A stretch of 64,000 nt of DNA. Origin: Poronia punctata (Eukaryota > Ascomycota > Sordariomycetes > Xylariales > Xylariaceae). A program made the translations under genes and the position numbers. Shown piece after piece: positions 1 through 14,383 of the stretch (position 1 is the stretch's first letter; each line of letters opens with the position of its first letter). The notes under the pieces are model-generated. The model was not told the origin of the DNA. It was given only the letters and a program-made list of their open reading frames with translations, and made no database searches. The stretch is from the NCBI GenBank assembly GCA_022579005.1, contig MU401531.1:62001-126000 (forward strand). The letters are read 5' to 3'.

Positions 1-22
1 CTAACATTTTTCCCTCGCGCAG
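1..22 (+). other. 3' end of a spliceosomal intron
   Basis: The window opens inside an intron of SIN3. A CTAAC branch-site word is followed by a T/C-rich tract and a CAG acceptor ending at base 22. The PAH2 coding frame begins at base 23. Confidence 0.8.
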
Positions 23-3000
23 AACCGTTTCCAGGACAAACCCGAGATTTACAAACAGTTTTTAGAGATTCTCCAGACATATCAGCGCGAACAAAAACCG
101 ATTCAAGATGTGTATGCACAGGTTACGAGCTTGTTCAACACCGCACCCGACCTCCTCGAGGATTTCAAACAATTCTTGCCCGAGTCTGCTGCTTCGAACA
201 AGAATGGGCCAAGGCCGGACGACGTCCTCGCCATGACAGGTTTGACCGCGACAACCCCCCAGCCTCCCCATACCGTCAAGAGCGACCAGAAGATGCCGCC
301 GGTAGGGAATTTTGCGCCCCCGCCGAGTGCAACCAAAGACAACAAGAAACGGCCGCGAACCGACAAGCTACCGCAACCTAACCCTGCCGCCGTGGTCGAT
401 AGTCCTGCCCTCGGATCTCGCAGCATTCCAAACGTCGGCCCTGCTAGCAAGCGCACCAAACTCAATCACAAGTCGCTCGTCTCGGGTGCCCCAGCCATCG
501 AGCCGACATTGACCCCGGTGCTACCGGGGCCCATCCCGCCGTCGTCATCAGCTAATGCTACCGAGGAAGAAATAGGCTTCTTCGACAAGGTGAAGAAGTA
601 TATTGGCAACAGGTCCACGATGAACGAGTTTCTCAAGCTCTGTAATATGTATTCGCAGTCTCTTATCGACACTAACGATCTGGTGCACAAAGCGAGCCAG
701 TTTATCGGTGGCAACCAGGAACTGATGAACTTCTTCAAGAACTTTGTGGGCTACCAAGGCTTGGACGAAGTGATTGAGAACCGCCCTCGCCCACCTTCTG
801 GTAAAGTGTCTCTGAGTAACTGCCGCGGCGTGGGCCCTAGCTATCGTTTGCTTCCCAGGCGAGTAGGTGTTTCTGCCATTCTCTTGACAAACAACGGCAT
901 GATTGACACGGATGTTTCTAGGAAAAACTCAAGCCGTGTGGAGGCCGAGACGAAATGTGCAATGCGGTGCTCAACGATGAGTGGGCTTCTCATCCGACCT
1001 GGGCTTCTGAAGACTCTGGTTTTGTCGCCCACCGTAAGAATGCATTCGAAGAAGGCCTACACAGGATCGAGGAAGAGAGACACGACTATGACTTCCACAT
1101 CGAGGCCAATACGAAATGTATCCAACTCCTCGAACCGATTGCCCAACAGATGCTGAATCTGAGCCCTCATGAGCGTGAGACGTTTCAGATCCCGATCGGA
1201 CTTGGGGGGTCTAGCACATCCATATATAAGCGGGTTTTGAAGAAGATCTACGGACCGGAAAGAGGGGCTGAAGTTGTTAATGAGATGTTCAGTGACCCTT
1301 TTTCCGTCGTACCGGTTGTGTTGGCGCGCCTCAAACAGAAGGATGAGGAGTGGCGTTTCACGCAACGCGAGTGGGAGAAGGTCTGGCAAGCTCAGACTGA
1401 GGCCATGCACCTCAGGAGTCTTGACCATATGGGCATCCAAGTCAAGCAAAACGACAAGCGGAGTCTCTCGGCCAAGCACCTGGTCGATGTGATCAAGACC
1501 AAACACGAAGAACAACGTCGCCTGCGGAGCACCAAGGATCAAGTTCCCCGGTATCAGTTTGCTTACGACCTCGGCGACGAGGACGTCTTGCTGTACCTGG
1601 TGCGTTTCATGGTGCTCTATGGCATGCACAACGGTCACCACAGCGCAGCCGAAAAGGATCGGATTATCGAGTTTTTCGAGTCCTTTATCCCCCAATTCTT
1701 TGAGTTGTCTGAAGAAAAAGTTCAAGAACGGCTGGGTGACATAGACCGCGAGTCTGGGGAAGAAGATACCGAAGACCACCTCCCGGCCGAGTTGAGTAAC
1801 GGCCGCTCGCGACGGAACGGCCGGAGATCGGATCTGCTTCGGGGCGTCCTAGATCCTGGCCGCAACACCACCAGGCCACGTGCCCGTAAGGAAGACAGCG
1901 CGGCATCTGGTAGTAAGGAGACCACCCCCGACGTAGGCTCTGCCAACGAAGAAGAGATGGCGGATGTGCAAGACGAAGCAGCCCCTTCGGACTTGACTAA
2001 CGACCGCTGGCTTCCCACGATTCCCCGCGCAACCATCGTTAAAGGCGACGACTCGTTGCTCGATGCCGATGGCGAACTCAAGGCCGATGGCTTCTTCCCT
2101 CGGCCTTGGTACAATTTCTTCTGCAACCAGACTATATATGTCTTTTTCAGCATTTTCCAGACTCTGTACAAACGTCTCAAGGAAGTCAAAGAGAGTAGGG
2201 AGAGTGTGTTGACCGCCATCACCCGGCTTAAGAGCAAGAAGCCTGCGAAAGAACTTGGCATCATCGTCAACGAGGTCAACTATTTTGACGAGGCCGAACC
2301 CGAATCCTTTTGGCCCAAGACGGCAGAGCTAATCGAGGACTACATCACCGCCGAGATTGACGAGAGTCGATATCAAGAAGTTTTGCGTTACTACTACCTC
2401 AAGAAAGGCTGGAAGCTCTACACGATTCTCGACCTTCTCAAGACTCTTTGCCGCCTCTCCCTGACCTGCACTAGTTCGGACGCCAAGGAGAAGACGCCCG
2501 ATCTCATCCAGCAGTTTTTGAATAGCCGCCAACAAGAAGAGACCAGCTACCAAACAGAGATCAGCGCGCGCAAGTTTGCCGAGAAGTGCATCAAGGATGG
2601 GGACATGTTTGTTATCTGCTGGGTAAGTTGGCCAAGACTAGTCTATTTTCGAATAGCTCGCTAATGATGATTGCAGTTCCCCAACAAGCGCGAGGCCACA
2701 GTTCGCTGGCTACAAAAGGAAGAGACGACGTTTTACATGGACGAAATGGAGCTACGCGAGCGATGGCAATACTATATCTCTTCATATGTGCGAGTGGAAC
2801 CGACCGAGGGCATAGATCGGGCACGACTACAGAAGACGGTCCTCACCCGCAATCTCCCTTCCAACGATGCCGATTCGGACGATGACGATGCACCGAAGGC
2901 TCTCAGCTACGACGAGAGTCTGGTTCTGCGGATATGTCTCAACTCGAATAAGATCGTGTGGGAGAAAGATACGTCGGAATATTTCATCTACCATGCCCCT

Positions 3001-3231
3001 CCCGAGGACGAAGAGGAGAGAAAGAAGGCCGAGGAGCATGCACAAGCCGTGACTGAACAGAGAAACCAGCTCTTCCGAGAAAAGATGGTGATGAACAACG
3101 CCTGGATGCGGAATCTGAGACAAGACGAGGTCCAACAAGTGAACGAAAGGTTCCAGAAGTGGCTTCATGATGGTGTGGCGCCCACGTCTAATGCCCGGGG
3201 AGAGGACGAGGATATGCAGGATACGGCATAA
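23..3231 (+). CDS. SIN3: Sin3 transcriptional co-repressor, 3' part
   Basis: Scaffold of the Sin3/Rpd3 histone deacetylase complex, a nuclear repressor. The 5' part lies outside the window. Visible exons are 23-862, 922-2622 and 2677-3231, with GT-AG introns of 59 and 54 nt. In order: the PAH2 helix bundle starting NRFQDKPEIYKQFLEIL (about 23-190); a proline/serine-rich linker; PAH3 (about 560-770); the HDAC-interaction region starting near 800 with VSLSNCRGVGPSYRLLP and continuing with NDEWASHPTWASEDSGF, a hallmark of Sin3; an acidic linker with EEDTEDHLP near 1760 and basic RSRRNGRR; and the C-terminal Sin3 domain (about 2090-3200), which has several acidic stretches. The first intron is needed to pass from the PAH3 frame into the HDAC-interaction frame. 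The downstream gene ERG10 is convergent, more than 1.2 kb away. The family call is very secure. Confidence 0.95.
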
Positions 3232-4474
3232 GGAGGATCACCCTTTGATACCCCCCCCATCCTCTGAGCGACGGCCGCTGGGGTCTCATCTACGGCTGAC
3301 ACGCTCTTTGGACGGTTCGAGCATCGGTGTTTGCGGTTGTTTTGCGAGGGGAGATAATGTATCACTTTGCCAGGCGTTTATGGTTGTTTTGTCCCTTTTT
3401 TTTCTTTCCCCTCTTCCTCACTTGTCTCTGTCGTAAATTTTCGTCTTATGAGAAAGGACTGGGAGGTGGAAAGAGAAAGAAAACATGATGACGAAGGCGG
3501 AAACAAAGACACAGTAGCAGCATAGCGGTTGGTATGGTATGGTATGATCAGACAAGAGAACTTTCTGGTTTGGTGGTTTTATATCAGTCAACCCGAGAGA
3601 GTTATATGCCTTCTTCTTTTCTTTTTCAGTCTACCTAGTTTAAGGAAACAAGTTTCATATCTCAATTTTCTTCTTCGACTTCCTTTTTTCAACTTTGAAC
3701 TCTAGTCTAGCGAAAAGAAAAAAGCGGAAGAGGAAGAGGAAAAGATTGGTGTGGTTGTTTGTTTGTTTGTTAGTTAGTTGGTAGAAAAGGAGGGAATTAC
3801 TCATTACTCTTTTTCTCTTTCTTTTCTTTTTCCTTAATTCTTATTTATTCTTCTTCCTTTCATGTTACATAGGGTGATTACATAGTGGTGCATCGATATA
3901 TTTTATTTACTACCTACCTTACCTACCTTTATTATTCTTCCCTGCTTAAGGTACCTAATTTTCTTCGTTAGTCTCGGAGAATTTTACTTGTGCCTTCCTT
4001 GGTTGGTGTTTGCTTCGGCTCGTAAAGGATCTTGGGAGGGGCACGTTTCTTGCTTATGGGAGGTATCGTAGACGGCAAGGGTTAGGTTGGATTAGGTTGG
4101 ATTGGATTGGCTACGTGCTTTATTTATTTACTTGTCTTATTGACTGTTTGCTTTACTAGTTTTCTTCCCATCGGGGTAGGGAAGTTGCTTGGTTGACTTG
4201 CCCGCCTCGGGAGCTTAATCTAGGGGGATACATATATTAATGTCTTGACGTAAATACCAAATCACAGAGGCAATACGTAAATGTCTAAGTGTATTTATTT
4301 TCTTTTTGAAATTTCTATCATATTCATTAAAGTATTCGCCCCAATTTCCCATGATGAAGACGGGAAGAATCTCGTTTCGCTTTCATCTCATCGTCATTTG
4401 TCTACGCGTTTTGATTCCTTTTCCTTTTTTGTCGGGTATATTTTCTTTTATAAGCGGGAAGACGCCGTCGGTAT
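3232..4474. other. Intergenic, low complexity, between convergent genes
   Basis: This holds the 3' flanks of SIN3 and ERG10. It contains long pyrimidine- or purine-rich tracts, short TACCTACCT runs near 3910-3930 and a GGTTGGATTAGGTTGG-type imperfect repeat at about 4083-4112. Open frames here are short and lack coding character. I see no gene. Confidence 0.6.
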
Positions 4475-5911
<1,437 letters not shown>

Positions 5912-6613
5912 TTTGTTTATGTAGATGGTTATTTGAAACTAACGAGAGAAAGTGAAGAAGATAAAGAGGTCGCTGGGTGATATATAGGTCTTTAAATACG
6001 AGAGGCCTTCGAATACGAGTACGAATTATAGGAGGAAGTCGCCAAGTCTAGCAAGTAATAAATGATATCCAGAGATCTCACAGGGTGCGGCGAAGATGTT
6101 TTTTTTGGTACCACAAAGAGAATGCCCCTGTTTTTTAGCTTTCCCCCCTTTCTCCTCAAAGATTGTTTTTATACACCGCCGCTCCTCTAGATAATTGGGA
6201 ATCTTTCTACGGTTCTTCTCAAGCAAGCCCGAGCCGGCTTCTATTCGTCCAAAGAAAGCAGACCGTCCCTCAACAGATGTGGCAAGTCTGGTAAAGCTAC
6301 TTTCTTGGAGGGGTCCCTGCAGAAACGTGGCGGGGAACTGCCCAATGTGGTACGTGGGGCACTGTGAGAACCACAGCCACAGGTGTTTTGTCGGTCTCCG
6401 GTTCGGCCACTACCAAGAAAGGGACCACCGAGTCCAAGGTGGCAGCCTTGCAGCTCGAGCCACACTCAATCTGCATCATTTGCCACGCGTCAACGCTAGG
6501 GAAATCTCAGCCTTGCGCTCTGTCGAAGCTGGTCTGTAATGGGAACTTTTTGGGTCCCTGTCGCGATCACAGATCACGCCTAATTGAACAACAACCGACA
6601 CATATCTGACGCC
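5912..6613. promoter_or_regulatory. Divergent promoter region ERG10/SNU114
   Basis: This 702-nt interval separates the start codons of ERG10 (minus) and SNU114 (plus), so it must carry both promoters and 5' leaders. It contains a T-rich tract near 6100-6160 and A/T-rich TATA-like words on the ERG10 side. Open frames inside it are short and unconvincing. Confidence 0.6.
5981..5986 (-). promoter_or_regulatory. Possible TATA element of ERG10
   Basis: TATATA lies about 70 nt upstream of the ERG10 start codon, with TTTAAA next to it. Position and composition suit a core promoter element, but there is no transcript evidence. Confidence 0.35.
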
Positions 6614-9600
6614 ATGGATGACCTTTATGATGAGTAAGTAACCACGGTATATCTCATGCGATCCTGAATATTGATTCTTTTTGGCAACCCGTGTCATCTT
6701 TCACAGCTTCCAGACGACCGACGCCTCTCTAACTATTCAATTACAGGTTCGGTAATTTCATCGGAGAAGATGCCGACGTGTCTGAGGAAGAGTCCCAACA
6801 TGGCGTGGATGCTGGCGCCTACCTCGACGACCAATACCCCGAGGAGGCACCCGAGAATGCAGGCCAGGAGCTCATGGAGCTCGACGACGAGGGTCCTTCA
6901 AACGCCGTGATATTACACGAGGATAAACAATACTACCCTACCGCTCAACAAGTTTACGGTGCCGATGTAGAGACTATGGTGCAGGAGGAAGATGCGCAAC
7001 CGCTAAGCGAACCTATCGTGGCTCCTATACAAGTGAAAAAGTTCTCGATCGAGGAGGCCGACCTACCACCTGTCCGCTTCGATCGCAATTTCATGACGGA
7101 CCTCATGAACTTCCCCGAACAGACCAGAAACATCGCGCTCGCCGGACATTTACATCACGGAAAGACGTCTTTCATGGATATGCTGGTGCTCGAGACACAC
7201 GACATAGCCGATCGACTAGAGAAGCGAACGGGAAAGAAGAGAGACGAGCAACTACGATACACGGACACACACATCATGGAGAGAGATAGGGGTCTCTCTA
7301 TCAAAGCTGCGCCTATGAGTCTTGTGCTTCAGAGCACCAAGGGAAAGTCACATCTCGTCAACATCATCGACACGCCTGGGCATGTCAACTTTGTAGACGA
7401 AGTTGCTGCCAGTTTGCGTCTGGTAGATGGCATTGCACTTGTTGTGGACGTCGTCGAGGGTGTGCAGATCAACACGGAGCAGATTATCAAGCACGCCGTG
7501 CTTGAGGATATCCCCATGACACTAATCGTTAATAAGATGGACCGGTTAATATTGGAGCTACGACTTCCTCCAAGCGATGCGTACTTCAAGTTGAAGCATG
7601 TCGTCGAAGAAGTCAATACCATAATCGAGAACACCCGGCCAGGCTCTGGGGAAAGCAAACGGCTGAGCCCGGAAAAGGGCAACGTTTTGTTTTCGTGTAG
7701 CGAGATGGGCTGGTGTTTCACCCTACAGTCGTTTGCCAAGATGTACGCCGACAGCTTTCCCGGAGTGAGCACGGAAGAGTTTGCAAAACGCCTCTGGGGC
7801 GACATATACTATAATCCCAAAAAGAGATCCTTCACCCGGAAACCGGTGGAGCAGGGTGCAAAGAGATCATTCATCAATTTTGTGCTCGAGCCGATCTACA
7901 AGGTCTTCTCCCATACCATCAGCCACAACCCGGACGAGCTCAAGCCGATATTAGCATCTTTAGGCATCCAACTGAAGCCCTCCCAATACCGAATGGACGC
8001 AAAGGTCCTTCTCAAGCTTGTATGCGAGCAATTCTTCGGCCCCTCTACCGGTTTCGTGGACATGATTGTAAAACACGTCCCCTCGCCGGTAGAAGCCGTC
8101 GAGAAGAAGCTAGGGCGTTACTACACCGGACCGTTGGACACTAAAGTAGCCGAGTCCATGATGAAATGCGACCAGGACGGGCCGTTAATAGTGCACATCA
8201 CCAAACTCTTCAACTCGACCGATGCCAAGAGCTTCTCCTCTTTCGGTCGCGTCATGAGCGGGATTGCCCGGCCCGGTATGCAGGTGCGTGTATTAGGCGA
8301 GGGCTACACTATCGACGACGAAGAAGATATGGCAATGGCGACGATAAGTGACGTCTACATCGCCGAGACGCGTTACAACGTGCCGACGGATGGCGTCCCG
8401 GCCGGCAACTTTGTGCTGCTGAGCGGAGTGGACAACTCGATAGTCAAGTCGGCTACCATTGTGCCTCCCAAGTTTGAGGATGACGAGGACGCCTACATCT
8501 TCAAGCCTCTTACACATTTCACCGAGTCGGTCTTCAAGGTGGCGGTCGAACCCATCAACCCCTCGGAATTGCCCAAGATGTTGGACGGCTTGAGAAAAGT
8601 AAACAAGAGCTTTCCCCTGATAACCACAAAGGTGGAGGAGTCGGGCGAACACATCATTATCGGCACGGGAGAACTATACATGGATTGTGTCCTTCACGAC
8701 CTTCGCCGTCTGTATGCCGAGATGGAGATCAAGGTGTCGGATCCAGTCACGCGTTTCTGCGAGACGGTGGACGAGATGTCGGCTACCAAGTGCTACGCCG
8801 AGACGCCGAACAAGAGGAACAAGATCACGATGATTGCGGAGCCACTAGACGATGGTATCGCCGAAGACATCGAGAGCGGCCGTGTCAACATGCGGGACGG
8901 TGCCCGAAAAGTGGGCAAGTTTTTCCAGGATAACTACGGCTGGGACTTGCTGGCTGCTCGCAGCATCTGGGCTTTTGGTCCTGACGAGATGGGACCGAAC
9001 ATATTGCAGGACGATACGTTGGCCGACGTAAGTTGAACTTTTCCCCTATTCTTTTAATTCCCGAGCGTCTCGCATCATGCCCTTTGTTTCCGAAACATGT
9101 ACATTTTGATCCCTTACTACAACATAGCCTCCCTTTGAGGTGTGATACATGTAACCTCAGAGTGTGAGGTTTATTACTTTTATTTTGATTCAAGCGCGGC
9201 CTACAAACTACTCGGTATGGTGTCTAATCTATTTGGCAGGTGGATAAAACACTACTTAGGAGTGTACGAGAGACTATTCGTCAAGGCTTTAGTTGGGCGA
9301 CAAGGGAAGGCCCTCTGTGTGAAGAACGTAAGTCACAGTCACCTTTACTATATTCTTTACTCTTATTTTTTGTTGCATTTCGGACATATTACTGTCGCCC
9401 CCTGTTTTCTCGACCACTATGAGATGTGGTCACCTGCGTCATGAATGATGAAGCATGCACGGGCCTTTCTCCTATGGGTTCCTACTGCGAGAATACCACC
9501 CTTCTAGAAGAAGAACCCCCCAACTTTTTTATCCGAGTGGTGTTGAGCTTTTCAGTTCCCAACTTTGGCTTTCCGAGGAAGCCGGCGACTGGGGCATCGA

Positions 9601-10698
9601 GGCAGCTAGCTCTTCCAGGGGTATGAAAGCACCTGAAGGGGCTTGTTGATGAGCAGGGGGGGGGTGCCACATAAATCTCGATGTGCCTAGCTTAAAGCAG
9701 CAATCGATGGACCTGGGATCAGCGTGGGGATACCAGTGGCCCCCCTTGCACTGTCCGTCTGCCCTCCCGCTCTGGGTCGTCTGGGTTGTCTGGGTTTGTC
9801 TGGGTCGAGTCGGCCCTGTTAGTCATGGTGGGATATTCCGTGCTACACAATGTGTCTCCGCTACATACCTTGTCACAGGGCTATCTTCTACCTGGATCAC
9901 CCTGGTCTGGATAGGTTCAGACCGCTGTCATTCCTTATTTTTATTGGCATGCGTACGGGTTGTGGGAGAGTTTCCCAAGATACAGAGTTACATCGTTGTA
10001 TCCTCGACCCGCTTGTTCTGCATCAAGATCAAAATGCAGTCAAGGTCGTCTGCGCTTATCCAAGTCACGGTCCCCCCTTCTTTTCAAGCTACGGGTCAAG
10101 TTTGCCCTCACTAATGCACAAATTTTGAACAGCTATCCGCAATACCAAGTTCCGGGTCACAGACGCCATACTAGCTCAAGAAGCCATCTTCAGAGGTGGT
10201 GGCCAGATCATCCCCACGGCGCGTCGCGCGTGTTATAGCTCCTTCTTGATGGCATCCCCTCGTCTCATGGAACCCCTCTATTCATGTTCGATGATCGGTC
10301 CTCAAGACGCCGTACCCATGGTATACAATGTCCTCGCGCGAAGACGTGGTCACGTGCTTGCCGACGGACCTATCGCCGGCACGCCGCTATACCGAGTTCA
10401 CGGCCTTATCCCTGTCATCGACTCGTTCGGTTTTGAGACGGACCTGCGTATCCAGACTGAGGGTCAGGCTATGGTGAGTCTTGTATTCGACAAGTGGCAG
10501 AAGGTACCTGGCGACCCACTTGATAAAGAGGTGGTTCTCAGGCCGCTCCAGCCGGCGGATGCCCAGGCGACGGCGCGAGATTTTGTGCTCAAGACTAGAA
10601 GGAGAAAAGGTTTGAGTGAGGATGTCAGTGTGGCTAAATTCCTCGAGCCCGAATTCTATCAGAGTCTCATGGAGAGCGGGACATTAGGTAGTCCTTGA
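6614..10698 (+). CDS. SNU114: U5 snRNP GTPase Snu114 (EFTUD2-like)
   Basis: EF-2-related GTPase of the U5 snRNP that controls spliceosome activation and disassembly. Exons are 6614-6633, 6747-9027, 9240-9327 and 10133-10698, giving 984 residues, normal for the family. The N-terminus MDDLYDEFGNFIGE is typical of Snu114 and is split by intron 1. An acidic N-terminal region is followed by the GTPase motifs GHLHHGKT (about 140-147), DTPGH (215-219) and NKMD (269-272). The EF-2-like domains II-V follow, including [17 protein letters not shown] and the C-terminal [18 protein letters not shown]. Intron 3 is 805 nt, far longer than every other intron here (54-319 nt). The short 88-nt exon (VDKTLLRS to GPLCEE) and the join at PIRNTKF match the family exactly, so the splice sites are well supported. 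Confidence 0.96.
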
Positions 10699-13600
10699 TG
10701 AAGTCGGCATAGCCACGGACAGTTAGTTAGTATGTAAGATATCCTAGCTGAAAAGAGGGGTTGTGTTTTTGATAGATAATATATAATGTACGAGACATGA
10801 AAAAGCAAAAATACAAATATGGATATGAAATAAAGGTGGTTTCTGTCTTGTCTTTCATCTTGTCTAGGCTAGATACTACATCTTACTTTAACGTGTAGGT
10901 ACCTAGGTAGTCGACTGTATGTAGTACAAAAGATGTTGACATCAAACTGACAGATTCTAACTAAGTACCTAATTAATTACATCAACTTGATCCCAAGCCC
11001 CTTAATAGAGACTACCTCTGCTGGCTGTGCCGTCCTGCGCCGTCCTGTGCCGTTTCCTTGAGCATTGCCGCCCTAACCTTTTGCTCTTCTTTTCCCTCCT
11101 TCTTATTCTTCCTTTGTCTTTTCCTTCCCCCCTTCCTTCCTCTTATTATGGGGTCTAGAAAGGAAAATAACAAGTTAAGTCGAGTCAAGTCTACCCTTGG
11201 CTCTCGGCTAACGCGCTTGCTTTCTCTCTTTTTCAAGAGGAGGGAAAGGGGACGGGGGAAGGGGGGGTGCTTTCTTGGATTAGAAAGAAGAAGAAGAAAT
11301 GTTGTTTTAGTTTACTGTACCTAGGTAGTCTACTGAGAAAAAAAAAAAAAAAAGAAGAAGCCGTTGATAGCCGCAAGGCATGTGTGTGTATGTATGTGTG
11401 GGCTTGGGGGGAGGGGAAGGGGAGGGGAGGGGGTGTTCTAGAAGAAAGTATGGAAAAGAAAACATCAACCACATGCAAGGCCTTTTTTCCCTCCCCCCCA
11501 ACCTGTACCTGTACCTGTACCTGGGTTGGCTAATAGGTACATGTAGTTACTCGTACTCTGACGTACTTTGGGAACTTGGGTGCTTGGTAGGTAGGTAGGT
11601 ATACTTATTCGATAGTCTTGACTTGTTCGAACGTGTTGTATACCTACTTGGTTGGTTGCTTAGTAGGAAAGGTTAGGTAGGAGGCAATGTATGTCTAACC
11701 TTCGACCTACTTGTAGGTTAACTACCTACATTGGGTATTAAGACGAAGAGATGTACTTGTAATACTTCCTGCAGAGTTTATACCTGGGTTATCTGATCAG
11801 ATAATCTACCTACCTGTATATCTACGTGTATCTATCTACATGGTAAGCTAGGTTGGTAGGTAATCTATCCATCTAACTTATGTAGTCACAACACCTACCT
11901 GCATACACTTGTATGTAATGCAAGACACAGATAACCAACCGTAACCGTAACCATATCTAAGGCTACCTACATTACCTTGATTACCTAGTCTTGTCTTAAA
12001 CTTAGGTATTTACTCTGCTTACAAGTAGGTAGGTTAGGTCCTTACTCAGAGATATATAAGCGCATCTTGTACGTGTAATTAATTGAACAAGAGCGGAATT
12101 TCCCCGCGGACATGTCTTGGTTAGGTACCTACTGTATGTAGGTAGTAGTCTAAAAAGCCCAACTCTATATAACCTAACGTTAGCATATATACATGTACAA
12201 GTAATCATTTTCTCTTATTTCTCTGTACCTGTAGTCAACATACAAGTACGTACAAGTAGTAAAATAAGTAACATAACCTGGGAATATCAGTAGCCTGTAC
12301 GAGTAGTCTGGCAGTTCTAGGTAACATACAAGTACGTGTATAATGCTAGGTATAAATTCAAGGGGTAAAAAACCAAAAACCAACCCACAGTCACGCCACA
12401 ATTCTTCTTCTTGGCTACGGTACATACTTTAGGTATTATCACGTAAACATTATCAATGAACGCTAGTAAGGTTAGTTTAGTACCTAGCCTAACCTTGTTA
12501 CGTGTAGACTGGACTAGGTAACTAGTAAATTGTGCGGCTAAACAGGAACAAGAACAGGAACAGGAACAGATGGAATTACTTTACCTGTATTGAATGAGAT
12601 TGGGCAATGGGTAATTATTGTGTACCTACTAGGTAATAACAGACAGAGAGGTCTAGATGCAATTATTATGCATGCATGTTACAGGTAACGGCCGGGATAA
12701 CGTTACCCGACCGGTGTTTGCTTGAATTGTTCTTGCCTCTCCAGTCCTTCTATTCTGGAATAAAATTAGCAAGTACCCGGTTACAACTTACAAGTACATT
12801 ACTAAGCTATCTAGGTTTACGTTAGGCGCTGTGTGCTAATAATAAGCAATGCCGGCCGGGTCCGGGAACAAATTACCTACACCACAGAAAAAAGAGAACT
12901 CCCCAAAAAATACCAAGCGTTGCTTACAACATAGGTATTTATCCTTGGTTCTAGGCCTAAAGCTTGATCAAATAAACAAGGGTCTATCTTGGCTTTCCCC
13001 CTTTTCATTTTTTTCTGTTCAGGTTTTGGTTTTTTGACATGTGATTGTGGTCTTATTGTTTCACGATGAGGGCGGGGTCTGCTAGGTAATACAAGGTAGC
13101 CAAGCTAAGAAGGGGCAAGGGGAATAATCAGAATATGCAAAACTAAATATTTGGTAAAGATGAATCAGTAAGAGAAGCATAGGGGGATATTTGGGATACA
13201 ACAAGGTATAACTGAAACTTCTTCAATGACACGACATAATGTAAATGCTGGTTTGCTAGGTCAAGGTTGTAGGGAAGCACATGAGCATAGACAGCCTTGT
13301 CTGGCAATGCCCTGGTGCTGTGGCCTGTCATGAACAATATCCGTTAGATAGACACCCAAGCATACGAGTACTAGAACCTGAGAACGGCCCCCACGACGGC
13401 AAATAAAGAGACTTTTATTCGAAATTTTGCTACACTATTTTACTAGAACGTAAAATTTTTGATCTAGGACTTTGATTGTGCCAAAAGTCATTGCCAGGGT
13501 AGGAGATGCAACTTGATGCTTAGATATGGACAATATGATGCAAAATAAGAAGCGAACCATGCAGGAACCCGATCAGGCTGTGCTTGACGTTGCATCATGA

Positions 13601-14383
13601 AGATTTAATATGAAAAATTATCTCCGGGGGTGCCAGTCAATGTGCTTAAAACAGCACCAGCTCTGACTGATGGCCATGGCAAATGTATAATGAGGACATT
13701 TCGGCATGTAAAGGGGTGTTGGATATCATATCAATATCGTATTGGAATCGTCCTTGGATTGCTTAGATGACCTGGTGTAATAAGGAAGGGAAATGGCCTG
13801 ATTGGCTTCTTTGCCCAACTGAAAAGGTAGCTAGGATACCACAAAATACGTCAGCCCTGCCACCGAACAGCCGAAGCTACGTGCAAGCAAGCAGGTGATG
13901 CCGATATGACTAGTAGTACCCGCCCGCCAAACAAGTTCGCAGGACAGGAAATGTAGAATGGGTTTCTGCCAATACCATGGCTAGTTGGGTTGACCATAGT
14001 TGTAGATACCATCTTGTAATGTCGGCCATGACGTTGACCATGTACCTATCAAAGGACCCCGATCGTCAGGTCGTCCGCACACTAATTATAGACTGTACAT
14101 GGGCATATACTGGGCCATATGGGTGGCAGTGAGTTCCGAGCGTCTGGTTAGTGTGGCGTCACCTTTTTGGGCGGCAAGATGATAGCTGGATCACGGCATA
14201 CCCGCCGACGCCAGCAGTATGGATAGTACGGATAATATGACTGCTTGTGACTACTTGTGCAGCCAATGATGACTTGACCCATATGGTTCCATCACACGGC
14301 GTCGTGCAGCGGATGCAGGGAAGAGTAATAGTAATGGGCAAACCCATCTGGCATCGGGCCGAGAAACCCACCAAAGTGGCCAC
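10699..14383. other. Gene-free stretch rich in TACCTA/TAGGTA words
   Basis: There are 3.7 kb between SNU114 and CIA2 without a credible gene. From about 10.9 to 12.9 kb the sequence is saturated with TAGGTA, TACCTA and the palindromic core GGTACC. It also has a (CTGTAC)n run at 11502-11523, GGTAGGTAGGTAGG near 11587, an A-run at about 11338-11353, and an imperfect GGAACA repeat at 12542-12570. Beyond 13.0 kb it becomes ordinary mixed-composition DNA, probably 3' flank of CIA2. The longest open frames (62-95 codons) are low complexity. Confidence 0.6.

Noticed and set aside
110..1156. 348-codon frame taken as a complete gene
   Set aside because: Its last ~98 codons read through an intron; only the part up to 862 belongs to SIN3.
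1057..1779. 240-codon minus-strand frame under SIN3
   Set aside because: Shadow of the SIN3 coding frame; no independent start context or domain.
1722..2279. 185-codon minus-strand frame under SIN3
   Set aside because: Low-complexity Ser/Arg shadow of the acidic SIN3 linker.
9683..10114. 143-codon frame inside SNU114 intron 3
   Set aside because: Lies wholly in the intron and ends before its branch site; no domain, overlapping frames in other phases.
11233..11533. Several frames around the A-run at 11.3 kb
   Set aside because: Simple-sequence products (poly-Phe, poly-Lys, repeated Thr-Cys); no coding character.
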